Shown one piece after another: positions 52,301-60,170 of a DNA stretch of 64,000 bases (the stretch's first letter is position 1; each line of letters begins with the position of its first letter). The position numbers and the translations under genes were made by a program. The stretch is from Sphingomonas sp. (GTDB taxonomy: Bacteria; Pseudomonadota; Alphaproteobacteria; Sphingomonadales; Sphingomonadaceae), in assembly GCF_025353885.1 (NCBI RefSeq), contig NZ_JANXNX010000115.1, positions 1 through 64,000 on the forward strand. Reading direction: 5' to 3'. The notes under the pieces are model-generated. The model was given only the letters and a program-made list of their open reading frames with translations. It ran no database searches and was not told the DNA's origin.

Positions 52301-54439
52301 GCTGGCGTCGCGGACCTCGGCGGTAAAACGGGTGTCGCGGTCGTTAAGGTCGAGCGCGCGCCACAGGGTGACGGCAACGGTGGCGTCGGCGTTCTTGCGC
52401 GTCCCGTCCAGCGCCATTGCATCGACCGGCTTGCCGTTGGCAAACAGGCTGACCGTCTGGCTTGGCAGATGCTTGATGGCAACGCGCACGGCTTTTGTCC
52501 GCGGGTTGTGATCGGGTTCGGGGAACAGCCATGCGATGCCCGGGGTCTGGCCGCTAAACCAGTCGCGCTCGGCGCCCGCCGCGGCCTGGTCGGTCGCGGC
52601 GCTCAATGGCGCAATGGCTGTCGCGGTCGAACGCGGCGCGTTGAAACCGGCGGTTGCGTGGAAGTCAGCGCGCAACAGGGCACCACCCTGGCCTTCGACA
52701 AAGCGCGAGATAGCGCTGCCTGCAGAACGCGCGTTGAGGGCGCAGTTTGCAGGCACGAGGTTGGGGCCGAGCGTCGACGGATCGATCTGGACGACATGCG
52801 TGCCCGGCAACACGCCTTCAAAATGATAGCGCCCGTCAATCTCGGTGACCGAATAGCTACCATCTTCCATCATTACGCGGACCCCCGCGATCCCATTGGT
52901 CGCCCTGGGGTCGACGCTGCATCCGCCATCGGTAATGCGACCGATGATGGTCATGCGATCCGAAATGCCGTCGCGGGCGATGCGGACGGCGGCGTCCGCA
53001 ATGGCGCTGGTCGTTCCGAATGTATCGCGCGCCTGCGCCCGGTTGATCGCTTGGCCTGACTGCGCGTCGGGACGAACCTCCAGCAGGTAAGTGACGACAC
53101 CCGATGCGCGGATGGGCAGCGCCGGGAGCCTGATATCCAGGTCCCGACCATCACTACTAGCCGTATAGGTTATGAGTTCACCATTGTAGCGAACCGTGTT
53201 TGGTTTCAGGCGCATCGCCGATGGCAGGTGATCGGTCACGGTGACAATGCCGGTGGCGCGCGTGGCATCGCTATTGGTCACCGTAATCCGGTATTGCACG
53301 GCGTCGCCGGGAACCGCGACCGCTGCGGAAGCCGCCTTACGAAGGGTCAGGCCGCCCGCAGGCTTGTCGGCGGGAAAGTCGATCCGCACCGGGGCTGGGT
53401 CCGATAACACGAAAATAGCCCCATAGGAGCCGGGACCGAGCGCGAAGGGAAGCCCGTCAGGTCGTCGCAGACTGGCAAGGTCAGCCGGATTTGACAGTGA
53501 CGGCACAGTGTAAGGCGAGGGGGGCCGAACCAGCAGCTTGTAACGGCCGGGTTTGGCAAAGGGAAAGCGATATTCGCCCGCTGGGAAGGTGTAAGTAGCC
53601 CCTCTCGCATCAACAACAGTAGTTCCTGTAACCAATGTGGATGGAAAGAGTGAAGTGCCGTCGTCGCCGTACACGGTTGCGGGAGCGCCCGTATCCGCAT
53701 CGATGAGCGTTACGGTGGTTCCATTGATGGGCGTGGCGTCACGGCTGTCAAAGACAGCGCCATAGGGATCTATCAGCACCTCGACCGGCGTATTGGCGAT
53801 CAGCGAACCATCGGCGCGAACTGAATCGAGCTGCAGCTTGTCACCAGGCTGGAGCGAAAGCTCGCAATCGTGCAATACGGGGCTGGGAGGAACCGGAGAG
53901 GTTCGTATCATGCCGACGAACTGGCCGGTATTGACACCGCTTTCGCCGAGGACCAGCGTCTCCTCATCCCCGGCAGGCGTCTTAAGCGTTACCGTCAGCG
54001 TATCGACGCGCGAAGGGTCTCGATTGTCGACTGCCGAAGTAACGCGGATCACCAGGGGTTCGCCTGCGCGCAAAAGTGTTGTCTGCTCGACGGTGGCAGG
54101 GCTGAGAGGGGTGTCGGCGTAAGCGCCGGTCAGCACCACTGGACGGTCGCCGACTTTCCCGCGACAAATCGTCTGCGGGATGTTCAGTTGCTGGCCGTTC
54201 GGCGTGGTGGCGAAGTGGAACGTGGAAAGCGTCAGGGTCGCGACGTTGCGGTCGACCAACAGGTCGACGCGGTTCGACTGGCGAACAACCGTTGCGTTTC
54301 CCGCGTCCCATTGGATCGTCGCGGTATTGCTGATCGTATCGGCGCGCGCGGGTGTGCTGCCCATGGCGGGCGCCATGGCTGCAAGCAAAACTCCGAAGGC
54401 CCTCAGATGGTTAATCGCGTTACCTATAAAAAAGGGCAC
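49346..54439 (-). CDS. DUF11/SdrD-B-like surface protein with predicted C-terminal outer-membrane beta-barrel (1697 aa)
   Basis: Signal-like N-terminus, ISNTATIQWDAGNATVVRQSNRVDLLVDRNV; DUF11 (ALPIRASGVVTYLLEVRPDAQSG); VRVMMEDGSYSVTEIDGRYHFEGVLPGTHVVQ; long alternating barrel-like C-terminal half. Confidence 0.8.
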   Translation of the reverse strand: MPFFIGNAINHLRAFGVLLAAMAPAMGSTPARADTISNTATIQWDAGNATVVRQSNRVDLLVDRNVATLTLSTFHFATTPNGQQLNIPQTICRGKVGDRPVVLTGAYADTPLSPATVEQTTLLRAGEPLVIRVTSAVDNRDPSRVDTLTVTLKTPAGDEETLVLGESGVNTGQFVGMIRTSPVPPSPVLHDCELSLQPGDKLQLDSVRADGSLIANTPVEVLIDPYGAVFDSRDATPINGTTVTLIDADTGAPATVYGDDGTSLFPSTLVTGTTVVDARGATYTFPAGEYRFPFAKPGRYKLLVRPPSPYTVPSLSNPADLASLRRPDGLPFALGPGSYGAIFVLSDPAPVRIDFPADKPAGGLTLRKAASAAVAVPGDAVQYRITVTNSDATRATGIVTVTDHLPSAMRLKPNTVRYNGELITYTASSDGRDLDIRLPALPIRASGVVTYLLEVRPDAQSGQAINRAQARDTFGTTSAIADAAVRIARDGISDRMTIIGRITDGGCSVDPRATNGIAGVRVMMEDGSYSVTEIDGRYHFEGVLPGTHVVQIDPSTLGPNLVPANCALNARSAGSAISRFVEGQGGALLRADFHATAGFNAPRSTATAIAPLSAATDQAAAGAERDWFSGQTPGIAWLFPEPDHNPRTKAVRVAIKHLPSQTVSLFANGKPVDAMALDGTRKNADATVAVTLWRALDLNDRDTRFTAEVRDASGTVVEHLSRDVHFSASPLHAEFLRDRSSLVADGVTRPVIAVRLTDRDGKPIHHGLVGDFSVPAPYYPAVEADAQQARQLAGLERARPVWHVHGDDGVAYIELEPTTASGTLTLTLPFRDGEVTRSQRIDTWLTPGDRPWTVVGFASGTAGFNTVKGRLEELGKGSDEWLTSGRVALYAKGKIQGKWLLTLSYDSAKHEDQTRFGGTLDPQAYYTVYADRSERRYDAASIRKLYVRLERPQFYALFGDYETGMAEPQLTRYVRTFNGLKAQYRSEHVAATAFASDTPYRHRRQEIQGNGLSGPYGLAARDILPNSEKITIEVRDRLRSDKIIESKVLTRHIDYDIDYVSGTLTFRSPVVSRSSLLDPQFIVADYEVDGVAQRVTNAGGRASWTNSAKTLTVGASGIHNEDDVARTNVGGVDVRYTPSASTEIRAEFAGSGNKVRPGSNVASAGASTAWLVEAEHHGPKYDIFAYAREQQAGFGVGQQNASEVGTRKFGADGRLRISPELSLVGSAWQEIQLGSDARRNAGLAKVEYRTKALDLRAGVTIANDRLVDGTTANSTIIQLGATKKLFNNRLELDAQTEFAPGGVSRSVDFPARHTATARFAVTSAVTLIGSYEIASGKSVDARTARIGFDLKPWAGGRLVATANRQDVAEYGPRSYAAYGLAQSLPIGKRWTVDFTLDGNKTLGGIDPSRVLNVNQPVASGGFLGINNTITEDFTAVTGGATYRGDRWSWNGRAEYRNGDLSDRYGITTSMLRTLGEGRALGATASWFRAKQNAGPTTQSAALAVSWANRPDNSRFAWLEKLELRSDKVSNAVAGQNDAIGSVLLITGDAVSRRIINSLSVNWSPTTKSEGRYLGRSELSLFWGSRYVADRYDSDDLTGWSNVVGADIKFDLSEKIDLGVSGTVRESAAGRAISYSGGPAVGIAPFKNGYISVGYNIVGYNDRDYNDARYTRSGPYVTLRFKFDQKSLSGLGLGSSRR

Positions 54440-54487
54440 GACGGTACACCGCTTGCCAGGTCAGCAAGGAGCGAGCCGTCGCGCGCA

Positions 54488-55540
54488 TCAATTTATCGTT
54501 GTCCGGAAATAAAGCGTGCGGGCCGTGCCCGCCGCGACCGTCGCCAGCGTGCCGCTGACCGTTCCGCCAGAGAAAGTGCCGCCAGCGGTGCCGTCCGCAT
54601 TGCAGGACCCACTGGTAACGGTTCCGTTGATGAAAATGCTCCCTGGCACGAATGTCGTCTGCGTCGGCAACGTGTCCGAAATCGCCACATTACTGGCGCC
54701 CGCACCACCGGCAGCGTTGGCGGTCTGAATGCAATACTCGACGACAGCGCCCGGAATAAGCTTTGGATTGGTCGTGCCGTTCGATGGATCCGATATGACC
54801 TTGCTGATCTTGGTCACCGTCAGCGTCGCGCCTGATACGGTATAGTCGTCGCGTGCTGAAAATTGGCCGTCGCGTGCGGCATCGGTCGAGCCTGCACCAT
54901 CGGCGAACACGGTGTCCTGGCCCGCGGTATTGGCACCGGTGGTCTCGGTGATCACAACGCCCGGGGCACCGGCTCCCCCGGCCTCACGCGCTTGTGCGGT
55001 CAGCGTAATGCCTGCGACATCGCCATTGACGCGATTGGCGGGAATATTAGCGACGACAAAAACAGTTCGCGATGCATCGGCGGCGATTTCGTCGAGGTAG
55101 GTGACGGCGAGATCAGTCCCTGCGTCGTACGTGCCATTGGTGTTGGTATCGATGAACAGGCCCGGCGCCGAAACATCGAAATTGTCGGTGCCGCCATGCT
55201 GGGCGGTGCCGCCCGCTTGCTGAGCAACAGCGAGACCGAGATCGAGCGGCGCGTTGGACGTGTTTGTGACCGTGAAGGTCGTAACCGCGGCGGACTGACC
55301 GGGAGCAACCGTCGTCGTCGCCGTGCCCGTTTCCGCAACCGTCAGCGTGATCTTGCGATCCACAGTAAATGTGTTCGTCGCGCTGACGGCGGTCTGGGCA
55401 ACGCCCCCCACCGAATAACCGACCGAGACCGTGTTGGTAATGGTGGACCCGGCGGTCGTGCCCGCGGCAAAAGCAGGCGCACTGACGCCGGTCAGGACGA
55501 CGGTCCCAAAGGCGGCGAGATTGCGAAAGTAAGATGTCAT
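54488..55540 (-). CDS. Secreted DUF11-like protein, paralogue A
   Basis: Signal peptide; AGSTITNTVSVGYSVGGVAQTAVSATNTFTVDRKI; ends RTLYFRTTIN. Confidence 0.75.
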   Translation of the reverse strand: MTSYFRNLAAFGTVVLTGVSAPAFAAGTTAGSTITNTVSVGYSVGGVAQTAVSATNTFTVDRKITLTVAETGTATTTVAPGQSAAVTTFTVTNTSNAPLDLGLAVAQQAGGTAQHGGTDNFDVSAPGLFIDTNTNGTYDAGTDLAVTYLDEIAADASRTVFVVANIPANRVNGDVAGITLTAQAREAGGAGAPGVVITETTGANTAGQDTVFADGAGSTDAARDGQFSARDDYTVSGATLTVTKISKVISDPSNGTTNPKLIPGAVVEYCIQTANAAGGAGASNVAISDTLPTQTTFVPGSIFINGTVTSGSCNADGTAGGTFSGGTVSGTLATVAAGTARTLYFRTTIN

Positions 55541-55567
55541 CGTTTTGGTCCCCGAGAAAAGCCGCAA

Positions 55568-55644
55568 GTGGCGTCACTGTCGAAAGGCAGCGACGCCACG
55601 CGCAGCAAGCCGGCAGCACGCTTTCCCCAAAGCATGCTGCCGGC
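55568..55644 (-). promoter_or_regulatory. Two tandem hairpins in the spacer between DUF11 paralogues
   Basis: IR1 GTGGCGTCACTG/CAGCGACGCCAC (68-79/88-99 of 555xx); IR2 GCCGGCAGCACGCTTT-CCCC-AAAGCATGCTGCCGGC (55609-55644); the single mismatch in each becomes G-U in the minus-strand RNA. Confidence 0.65.
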
Positions 55645-55650
55645 TGCGCG

Positions 55651-56694
55651 TCAGTTTATGGTCGTGCGAAAGTAGAGCGTCCTTGTGGTGCCCGCAGGAA
55701 CAGTTGAAATCGTGCCGGAAACTGTCGTCCCAGCGATCGTCCCGCTGTTCGTGCCGCCGGAGCACGTGCCCGCCGTCGAATTGATGAAGATGCCGGTGCC
55801 GTCATAGGTCGTCTGCGATGGCAGCGGATCGCTGATCGCGACGCCCGATGCGTCGGCGCCGCCAGCGGCGTTGCTCACCAGGATGCAATAAGAAACCACG
55901 GCACCCGGGATCATTTTAGGATTGGTCGTGCCGTTCAGCGGGTCCGAGACGATCGTCGCCGTCTTCGTGACGCTCAGTGCAGCAGCAGATACGGTATAAT
56001 CGTTCTTGGCGGAGAACAGGCCGTCGCGGGCAGCATCGGTCGCGCCCGCCGTATCGGCAAATACCGTGTCCATCAGGGCAGTATTCGCGCCGACAGTTTC
56101 GGTCAGCACGGCACCCTGGCTGCCAGCGGTGCCGCCATTGTCTGCTTGTGCTGTAAGCGTGACAGCGGCAACGTCGTTGGTGGCGCGCCCGATCGGGATG
56201 TTGACCACGACGAAGACGGTTTTCGAACTATCCGCTGCAACTTCGTCAAGATAGGTGATGACGGTATCGGTCGCCGCATTGAAAGTGCCGTCGCCATTGT
56301 CGAGATAAAAGATCGGGCTCGTCACGTCGAAATTGTCCGTGCCGCCATGTGGGGCAGCGCCGCCGACTTGCTGGGCCAGCGACAGGCCGAAATCGAGCGT
56401 CGCGTTAGAAGTGTTGGTCACGGTGAAGGTCGTGACGGCGGCCATCTGGCCGGGTGACACGTTGGTCGTTGTCGTGCCGACAGGCGCAACCGTCAGCGTG
56501 ATCTTTCGATCGACCACGAACGTGTTCGACGCGTTGATCGCCGTCTGCGCGACGGCGCCGACGTTGTAGTTGACCACCACGTTGTTAACGATATTAGACC
56601 CGGCGGCTGTTCCCGCAGCAAAGGCCGGGCCCGAGCCCAGCGCTGTCAAGGCAATGGCACTGGCAGCAGCCAGGAATTTGGTCATGGTCTTCAT
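55651..56694 (-). CDS. Secreted DUF11-like protein, paralogue B
   Basis: Signal peptide; AGSNIVNNVVVNYNVGAVAQTAINASNTFVVDRKITLTVA; ends RTLYFRTTIN; extensive identity to paralogue A. Confidence 0.75.
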   Translation of the reverse strand: MKTMTKFLAAASAIALTALGSGPAFAAGTAAGSNIVNNVVVNYNVGAVAQTAINASNTFVVDRKITLTVAPVGTTTTNVSPGQMAAVTTFTVTNTSNATLDFGLSLAQQVGGAAPHGGTDNFDVTSPIFYLDNGDGTFNAATDTVITYLDEVAADSSKTVFVVVNIPIGRATNDVAAVTLTAQADNGGTAGSQGAVLTETVGANTALMDTVFADTAGATDAARDGLFSAKNDYTVSAAALSVTKTATIVSDPLNGTTNPKMIPGAVVSYCILVSNAAGGADASGVAISDPLPSQTTYDGTGIFINSTAGTCSGGTNSGTIAGTTVSGTISTVPAGTTRTLYFRTTIN

Positions 56695-56767
56695 CTCGAA
56701 TTCTCTTTCCTAATCCAGTTCATGATGCCATCCCCCACCGCCGGCATCGAAAAGGCGGAATTCTCAA

Positions 56768-57229
56768 TTACTTAACGGAACCTCTGAAGCTCAGTTTGCC
56801 GGTGCCACCGATCGCAATCGGTGCTTTCAATATCCAGCGAACATGCGTGACATCCTCGGGCAAAGCGGCGCGCGATGCGCCCGCGGTGGAAACCCGCAGC
56901 GTGCCGAGAGACCCCCAGCTTTTCCCGCCATCGACCGAATAGCTGGCCCCCGCGTCGGCGGTGCTGTCGAAGGCGACGCCGGCCGGGATGGGGTTGGTCA
57001 CCGTGAAATTGGTTGCGGGTGTCTTGCCCTGATTGCGATAGCTCAGCACGAACACCAGCTTTGCGCCCGGCGGCACCGACTTGGGCTGCTCGAGCGTGAC
57101 TTTCACTTTGCCACCGGACCGAGGAACCGCGCGCTCGACGAACATCGCGCTGGTCAGCGCAACGTCATTGGCAGCAAGCGCAGCGGCAGGTGTCGAAAGC
57201 GCAAACAAAGCGAGAATAAGTCTGATCAC
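56768..57229 (-). CDS. Small secreted DUF11-like protein
   Basis: Signal peptide MIRLILALFALSTPAAALA; VPPGAKLVFVLSYRNQGKTPATNFTVTNPIPAGVAF. Confidence 0.7.
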   Translation of the reverse strand: MIRLILALFALSTPAAALAANDVALTSAMFVERAVPRSGGKVKVTLEQPKSVPPGAKLVFVLSYRNQGKTPATNFTVTNPIPAGVAFDSTADAGASYSVDGGKSWGSLGTLRVSTAGASRAALPEDVTHVRWILKAPIAIGGTGKLSFRGSVK

Positions 57230-57240
57230 CGGTCTAATTC

Positions 57241-58224
57241 CTAATTGATCTTGGTTTTGAAAGTGACGGTTCGCGTCTGGCCAGCGGCTACGCCACCGAA
57301 CCGCGCGGCGATCGCCGTGCCCGAAAATTCCCCGGCGTCGCTGTCCGTGGCGTCGGTCAGCGCCGCGCCCTGAAGCGTCAGGCTGCCGACGACGTAGGTT
57401 GTGGCGGCAGGGATGGGATCAGTCACGGCCAGGTTAGACAGCGCACCGCTGCCCGAAACCGTCGCAACCAGAGTGTATGTGATCACCGATCCAGGGACTG
57501 ATCGCGTGCCGCCGAACGGATCGGCGATGGTTGCGCTTTTCACGAACGAAACCGTCGCCGCGCTGACGATATAAAAACCCTTGTCGCGCCCGACGCCTGT
57601 GGAGGTGCCGATCACGGCATCGCCGCCGCCATCGCCAACACCCGTAAAGACGGTCCCGGCGGGGCCGGTGCCCGTTACCGCGGTTGCTGTCAGGTCGGTC
57701 TGGCCACGCTGGCCATCGGTGGCTGTCCCGGGAATGGTCGACAGTATGAACGCGCGGATCGACCCGTCGGCCGCGAGGACGGGATCGTTCGACCCGGCGG
57801 CATAGACCGTGTCGACGCCCGCGTCGTAAACACCGTTGTGATTGGTATCGAGGACGATCGAAGTGGTCGATGGATCGAACGCGTCGCCACCAATCGCATT
57901 GACCGGGGCAAGGCGAAACGCCTCTGATCCGTTTCCGGTATTTGTGATGTTGAAACTGAGAATCTGGTTGGTGCCACCCGAAAAGGCGCTGACGTCGCCG
58001 GGGTCGGCAGACGCCACCTTCACGTTAATGACTTCATCGACTTTCAGGTCGACCTTGTTCGACGGTACCGAAACCGGCTGGCCGACCGAATTGGTGTACG
58101 TTGCCGTTGCCGTATTGGTGATCGTCGTGCCGGCACTGGTTCCTGTCGCCAGCGCAGGCGCGCAAAAAACGATCGTCGTGGCCGGGATCGCCATGAGAAC
58201 AACAGCTCCCAGACGTACCTTCAT
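57241..58224 (-). CDS. Secreted DUF11-like protein, first gene of the cluster
   Basis: Signal peptide; AGTTITNTATATYTNSVGQPVSVPSNKVDLKVDEVINV; ends RTVTFKTKIN. Confidence 0.75.
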   Translation of the reverse strand: MKVRLGAVVLMAIPATTIVFCAPALATGTSAGTTITNTATATYTNSVGQPVSVPSNKVDLKVDEVINVKVASADPGDVSAFSGGTNQILSFNITNTGNGSEAFRLAPVNAIGGDAFDPSTTSIVLDTNHNGVYDAGVDTVYAAGSNDPVLAADGSIRAFILSTIPGTATDGQRGQTDLTATAVTGTGPAGTVFTGVGDGGGDAVIGTSTGVGRDKGFYIVSAATVSFVKSATIADPFGGTRSVPGSVITYTLVATVSGSGALSNLAVTDPIPAATTYVVGSLTLQGAALTDATDSDAGEFSGTAIAARFGGVAAGQTRTVTFKTKIN

Positions 58225-58255
58225 TATCGACCATAAAATCCCGAAATTGGGCATT

Positions 58256-58371
58256 TGACGTCACATCCTGCGATTGCTGAAGGACGTGATGTGACCAAAG
58301 GATGAAATATTGCGTTAAAGTGGCGTCAAAAATGTTGACGTCAGTTAAGTTCTGTTAACGAATGATGTGAC
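58256..58371. promoter_or_regulatory. Repeat-rich upstream region of the DUF11 cluster
   Basis: TGACGTCA at 58256-58263 and 58336-58343; GTCACATC 58260-58267, GATGTGAC 58288-58295 and 58364-58371. Confidence 0.5.
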
Positions 58372-58438
58372 TGATCCAAGCTCACTGCCTTGACAGGCTC
58401 GCGATTTGGCCTATTCGCCGCGCCTCACGCTTCTGCAA

Positions 58439-58515
<77 letters not shown>

Positions 58516-58552
58516 GCGTGGTCCATTTTGGACCAATGCTCGGCGCACAGGT

Positions 58553-58774
58553 TCAGCGAAAGCGGCCGAGTTCCATCCAGCGCAGCAATGGTTTGAGCGG
58601 CATGATCCACACCGTGCCGGCGACTGCATAGAAGATGGCCTGCAATGGCCAGGCCAGCGCGCCGATGACCGGTGACAGGACGAGTATCACGACCGACCAT
58701 GCCGCGATCAGCGCCAGGATGATGAACATCCCCGCTGGCTTACGCCAGCTCGGCTTGTCTATTGGCTGCGGCAT
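58553..58774 (-). CDS. DUF2842-like small membrane protein
   Basis: MPQPIDKPSWRKPAGMFIILALIAAWSVVILVLSP...VWIMPLKPLLRWMELGRFR. Confidence 0.75.
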   Translation of the reverse strand: MPQPIDKPSWRKPAGMFIILALIAAWSVVILVLSPVIGALAWPLQAIFYAVAGTVWIMPLKPLLRWMELGRFR

Positions 58775-59394
58775 CGTTCTACCTTCCTCAAATAACAATA
58801 TTGCTCGGTAATGACGGCATCTAGCGTAATGTCCCACGGGCGCGTTGCAAGCTGCGGGACGCGTTGCTCCTCCCACGCGACACCAACGCGCAAAGGACGC
58901 TCATGGCAGGCAAAATACCGGTCATAATGGCCTCCGCCCTGGCCAAGCCGGTTGAGCTCGTCGTCGAATGCCAACAAAGGCACGAAGATGACGTCGGGCA
59001 CGACCGCTTCAGCACGAGTGAATGGCTGCAACCCGTTCCACGGCGACTCCGTGAGGGGATCGCCCCTCGTCCATCGCCGAAACATCAGGTCCGAATCCGC
59101 TGCAAGCGCGGGAAGTGCGGTCGGCACAGGCTGTTGCGAGATGTCCATACCGAGTTCTGCAAGGATCAGGCCGGGGTCCGGCTCACCCGACATCGCTGAA
59201 TACAGACCGATCAGGTGACTGCCGGTGATCTGCGTGACAACAGCTGGCGGAAGCACCGCCGCGCGCCAAACTTGTTCCTTATCAAGACGTTGGCGCACTT
59301 TCCTCATCGACTTGCGAAGCGCGGCCAGCGCATCGTTGGGGAAAAGTGGCGGGACCGCCATGGTCGTTTGCTCCGGAATATCCTCTGACGCCAA
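58759..59394 (-). CDS. 5-formyltetrahydrofolate cyclo-ligase
   Basis: PDVIFVPLLAFDDELNRLGQGGGHYDRYFA signature. Confidence 0.92.
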   Translation of the reverse strand: MASEDIPEQTTMAVPPLFPNDALAALRKSMRKVRQRLDKEQVWRAAVLPPAVVTQITGSHLIGLYSAMSGEPDPGLILAELGMDISQQPVPTALPALAADSDLMFRRWTRGDPLTESPWNGLQPFTRAEAVVPDVIFVPLLAFDDELNRLGQGGGHYDRYFACHERPLRVGVAWEEQRVPQLATRPWDITLDAVITEQYCYLRKVERCRSQ

Positions 59395-59400
59395 GTACGT

Positions 59401-59510
59401 CAGGTGGGAACCATATAAGCAGGCCAGGGCCTGATCAGGGACAGCTCCCTTGGATGATGAATCGCCTCAGGGATTTTCTACGAGCTCGTGCCGGGCAGTG
59501 CCCACCGTCC
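59401..59510 (-). ncRNA. ssrS: 6S RNA candidate
   Basis: Lies between zapA and 5-FCL (conserved ssrS location); minus-strand ends GGUGGGCAC... and ...UUCCCACCUG pair; long rod-like potential. Confidence 0.6.
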
Positions 59511-59515
59511 CTAAC

Positions 59516-59830
59516 TTAGGCGTTAACGGTGCCGCCCTCAAGTGCGTCGGCCACGCCCTCTAGCCGAAAAGCCAGTTTACTCAGCGCAGCGGCGATTTCC
59601 GTGCCGACCGGGGCGGTCGGCACCGCTGCGGCCTGCTCGGCAAATTCGTCGGCCAGCAACAAAGCCGCAAAAAGCATCTGCCGCACCTCGTTCATGCCTC
59701 CGACGGCTGCGCGTGCCTCCTCAGCCTTGCGGTTGACGTGCTGCGCCAGCGTCCGCAAATGGTCCTCGCCACCGTCGCGACAGGCGATGACATAGCTTCG
59801 TCCGCCAACCTGCAAGTCGACCTCGGCCAT
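59516..59830 (-). CDS. zapA: Cell division protein ZapA
   Basis: MAEVDLQVGGRSYVIACRDGGEDHLRTLAQHVNRKAEE. Confidence 0.88.
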   Translation of the reverse strand: MAEVDLQVGGRSYVIACRDGGEDHLRTLAQHVNRKAEEARAAVGGMNEVRQMLFAALLLADEFAEQAAAVPTAPVGTEIAAALSKLAFRLEGVADALEGGTVNA

Positions 59831-60036
59831 CAGTTCGTCCTCTCGTTCGTGCCGATCTGTGCAATCACCGATTCCAGGCTGGCCAGGGCCGCCTGGGTAC
59901 GTGTGCGTAGCGCAAGATAGCGCGAATCGCTGTCGGGCACGCCCGGGATCTGGCGTCGTGCCACAGCGGCAGCCTCGATCCGGGCCATGGCAAGATTAAT
60001 CCGGTCGAGCAGGGCAATAACGGTGGTTTCGGTCAT
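59830..60036 (-). CDS. Small coiled-coil hypothetical protein next to zapA
   Basis: 68 aa, MTETTVIALLDRINLAMARIEAAAVARRQ...; stop overlaps zapA start (TGATG). Confidence 0.6.
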   Translation of the reverse strand: MTETTVIALLDRINLAMARIEAAAVARRQIPGVPDSDSRYLALRTRTQAALASLESVIAQIGTNERTN

Positions 60037-60170
60037 TCGGTGTGAATAGCATGGCAATCGGAACGGGCAATACAGCAGCAATCCGGTTGGCAAGTTGACG
60101 CCTGCGTTCCCCCGCGACAAATGAACGCGCCGTCGCATCGGAGCGACTCGGGGCCAAAGGTGCGATACTA

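Noticed and set aside
52025-53059. 344-aa plus-strand ORF (also 53870-54835 and 54863-55675)
   Set aside because: Antisense to the DUF11 cluster coding strand, low-complexity shadow ORFs without start signals or motifs.
55568-55644. CRISPR-like or integron repeats at the paired inverted repeats
   Set aside because: Only two unrelated hairpins, no regular spacer-repeat unit and no cas or integrase genes.
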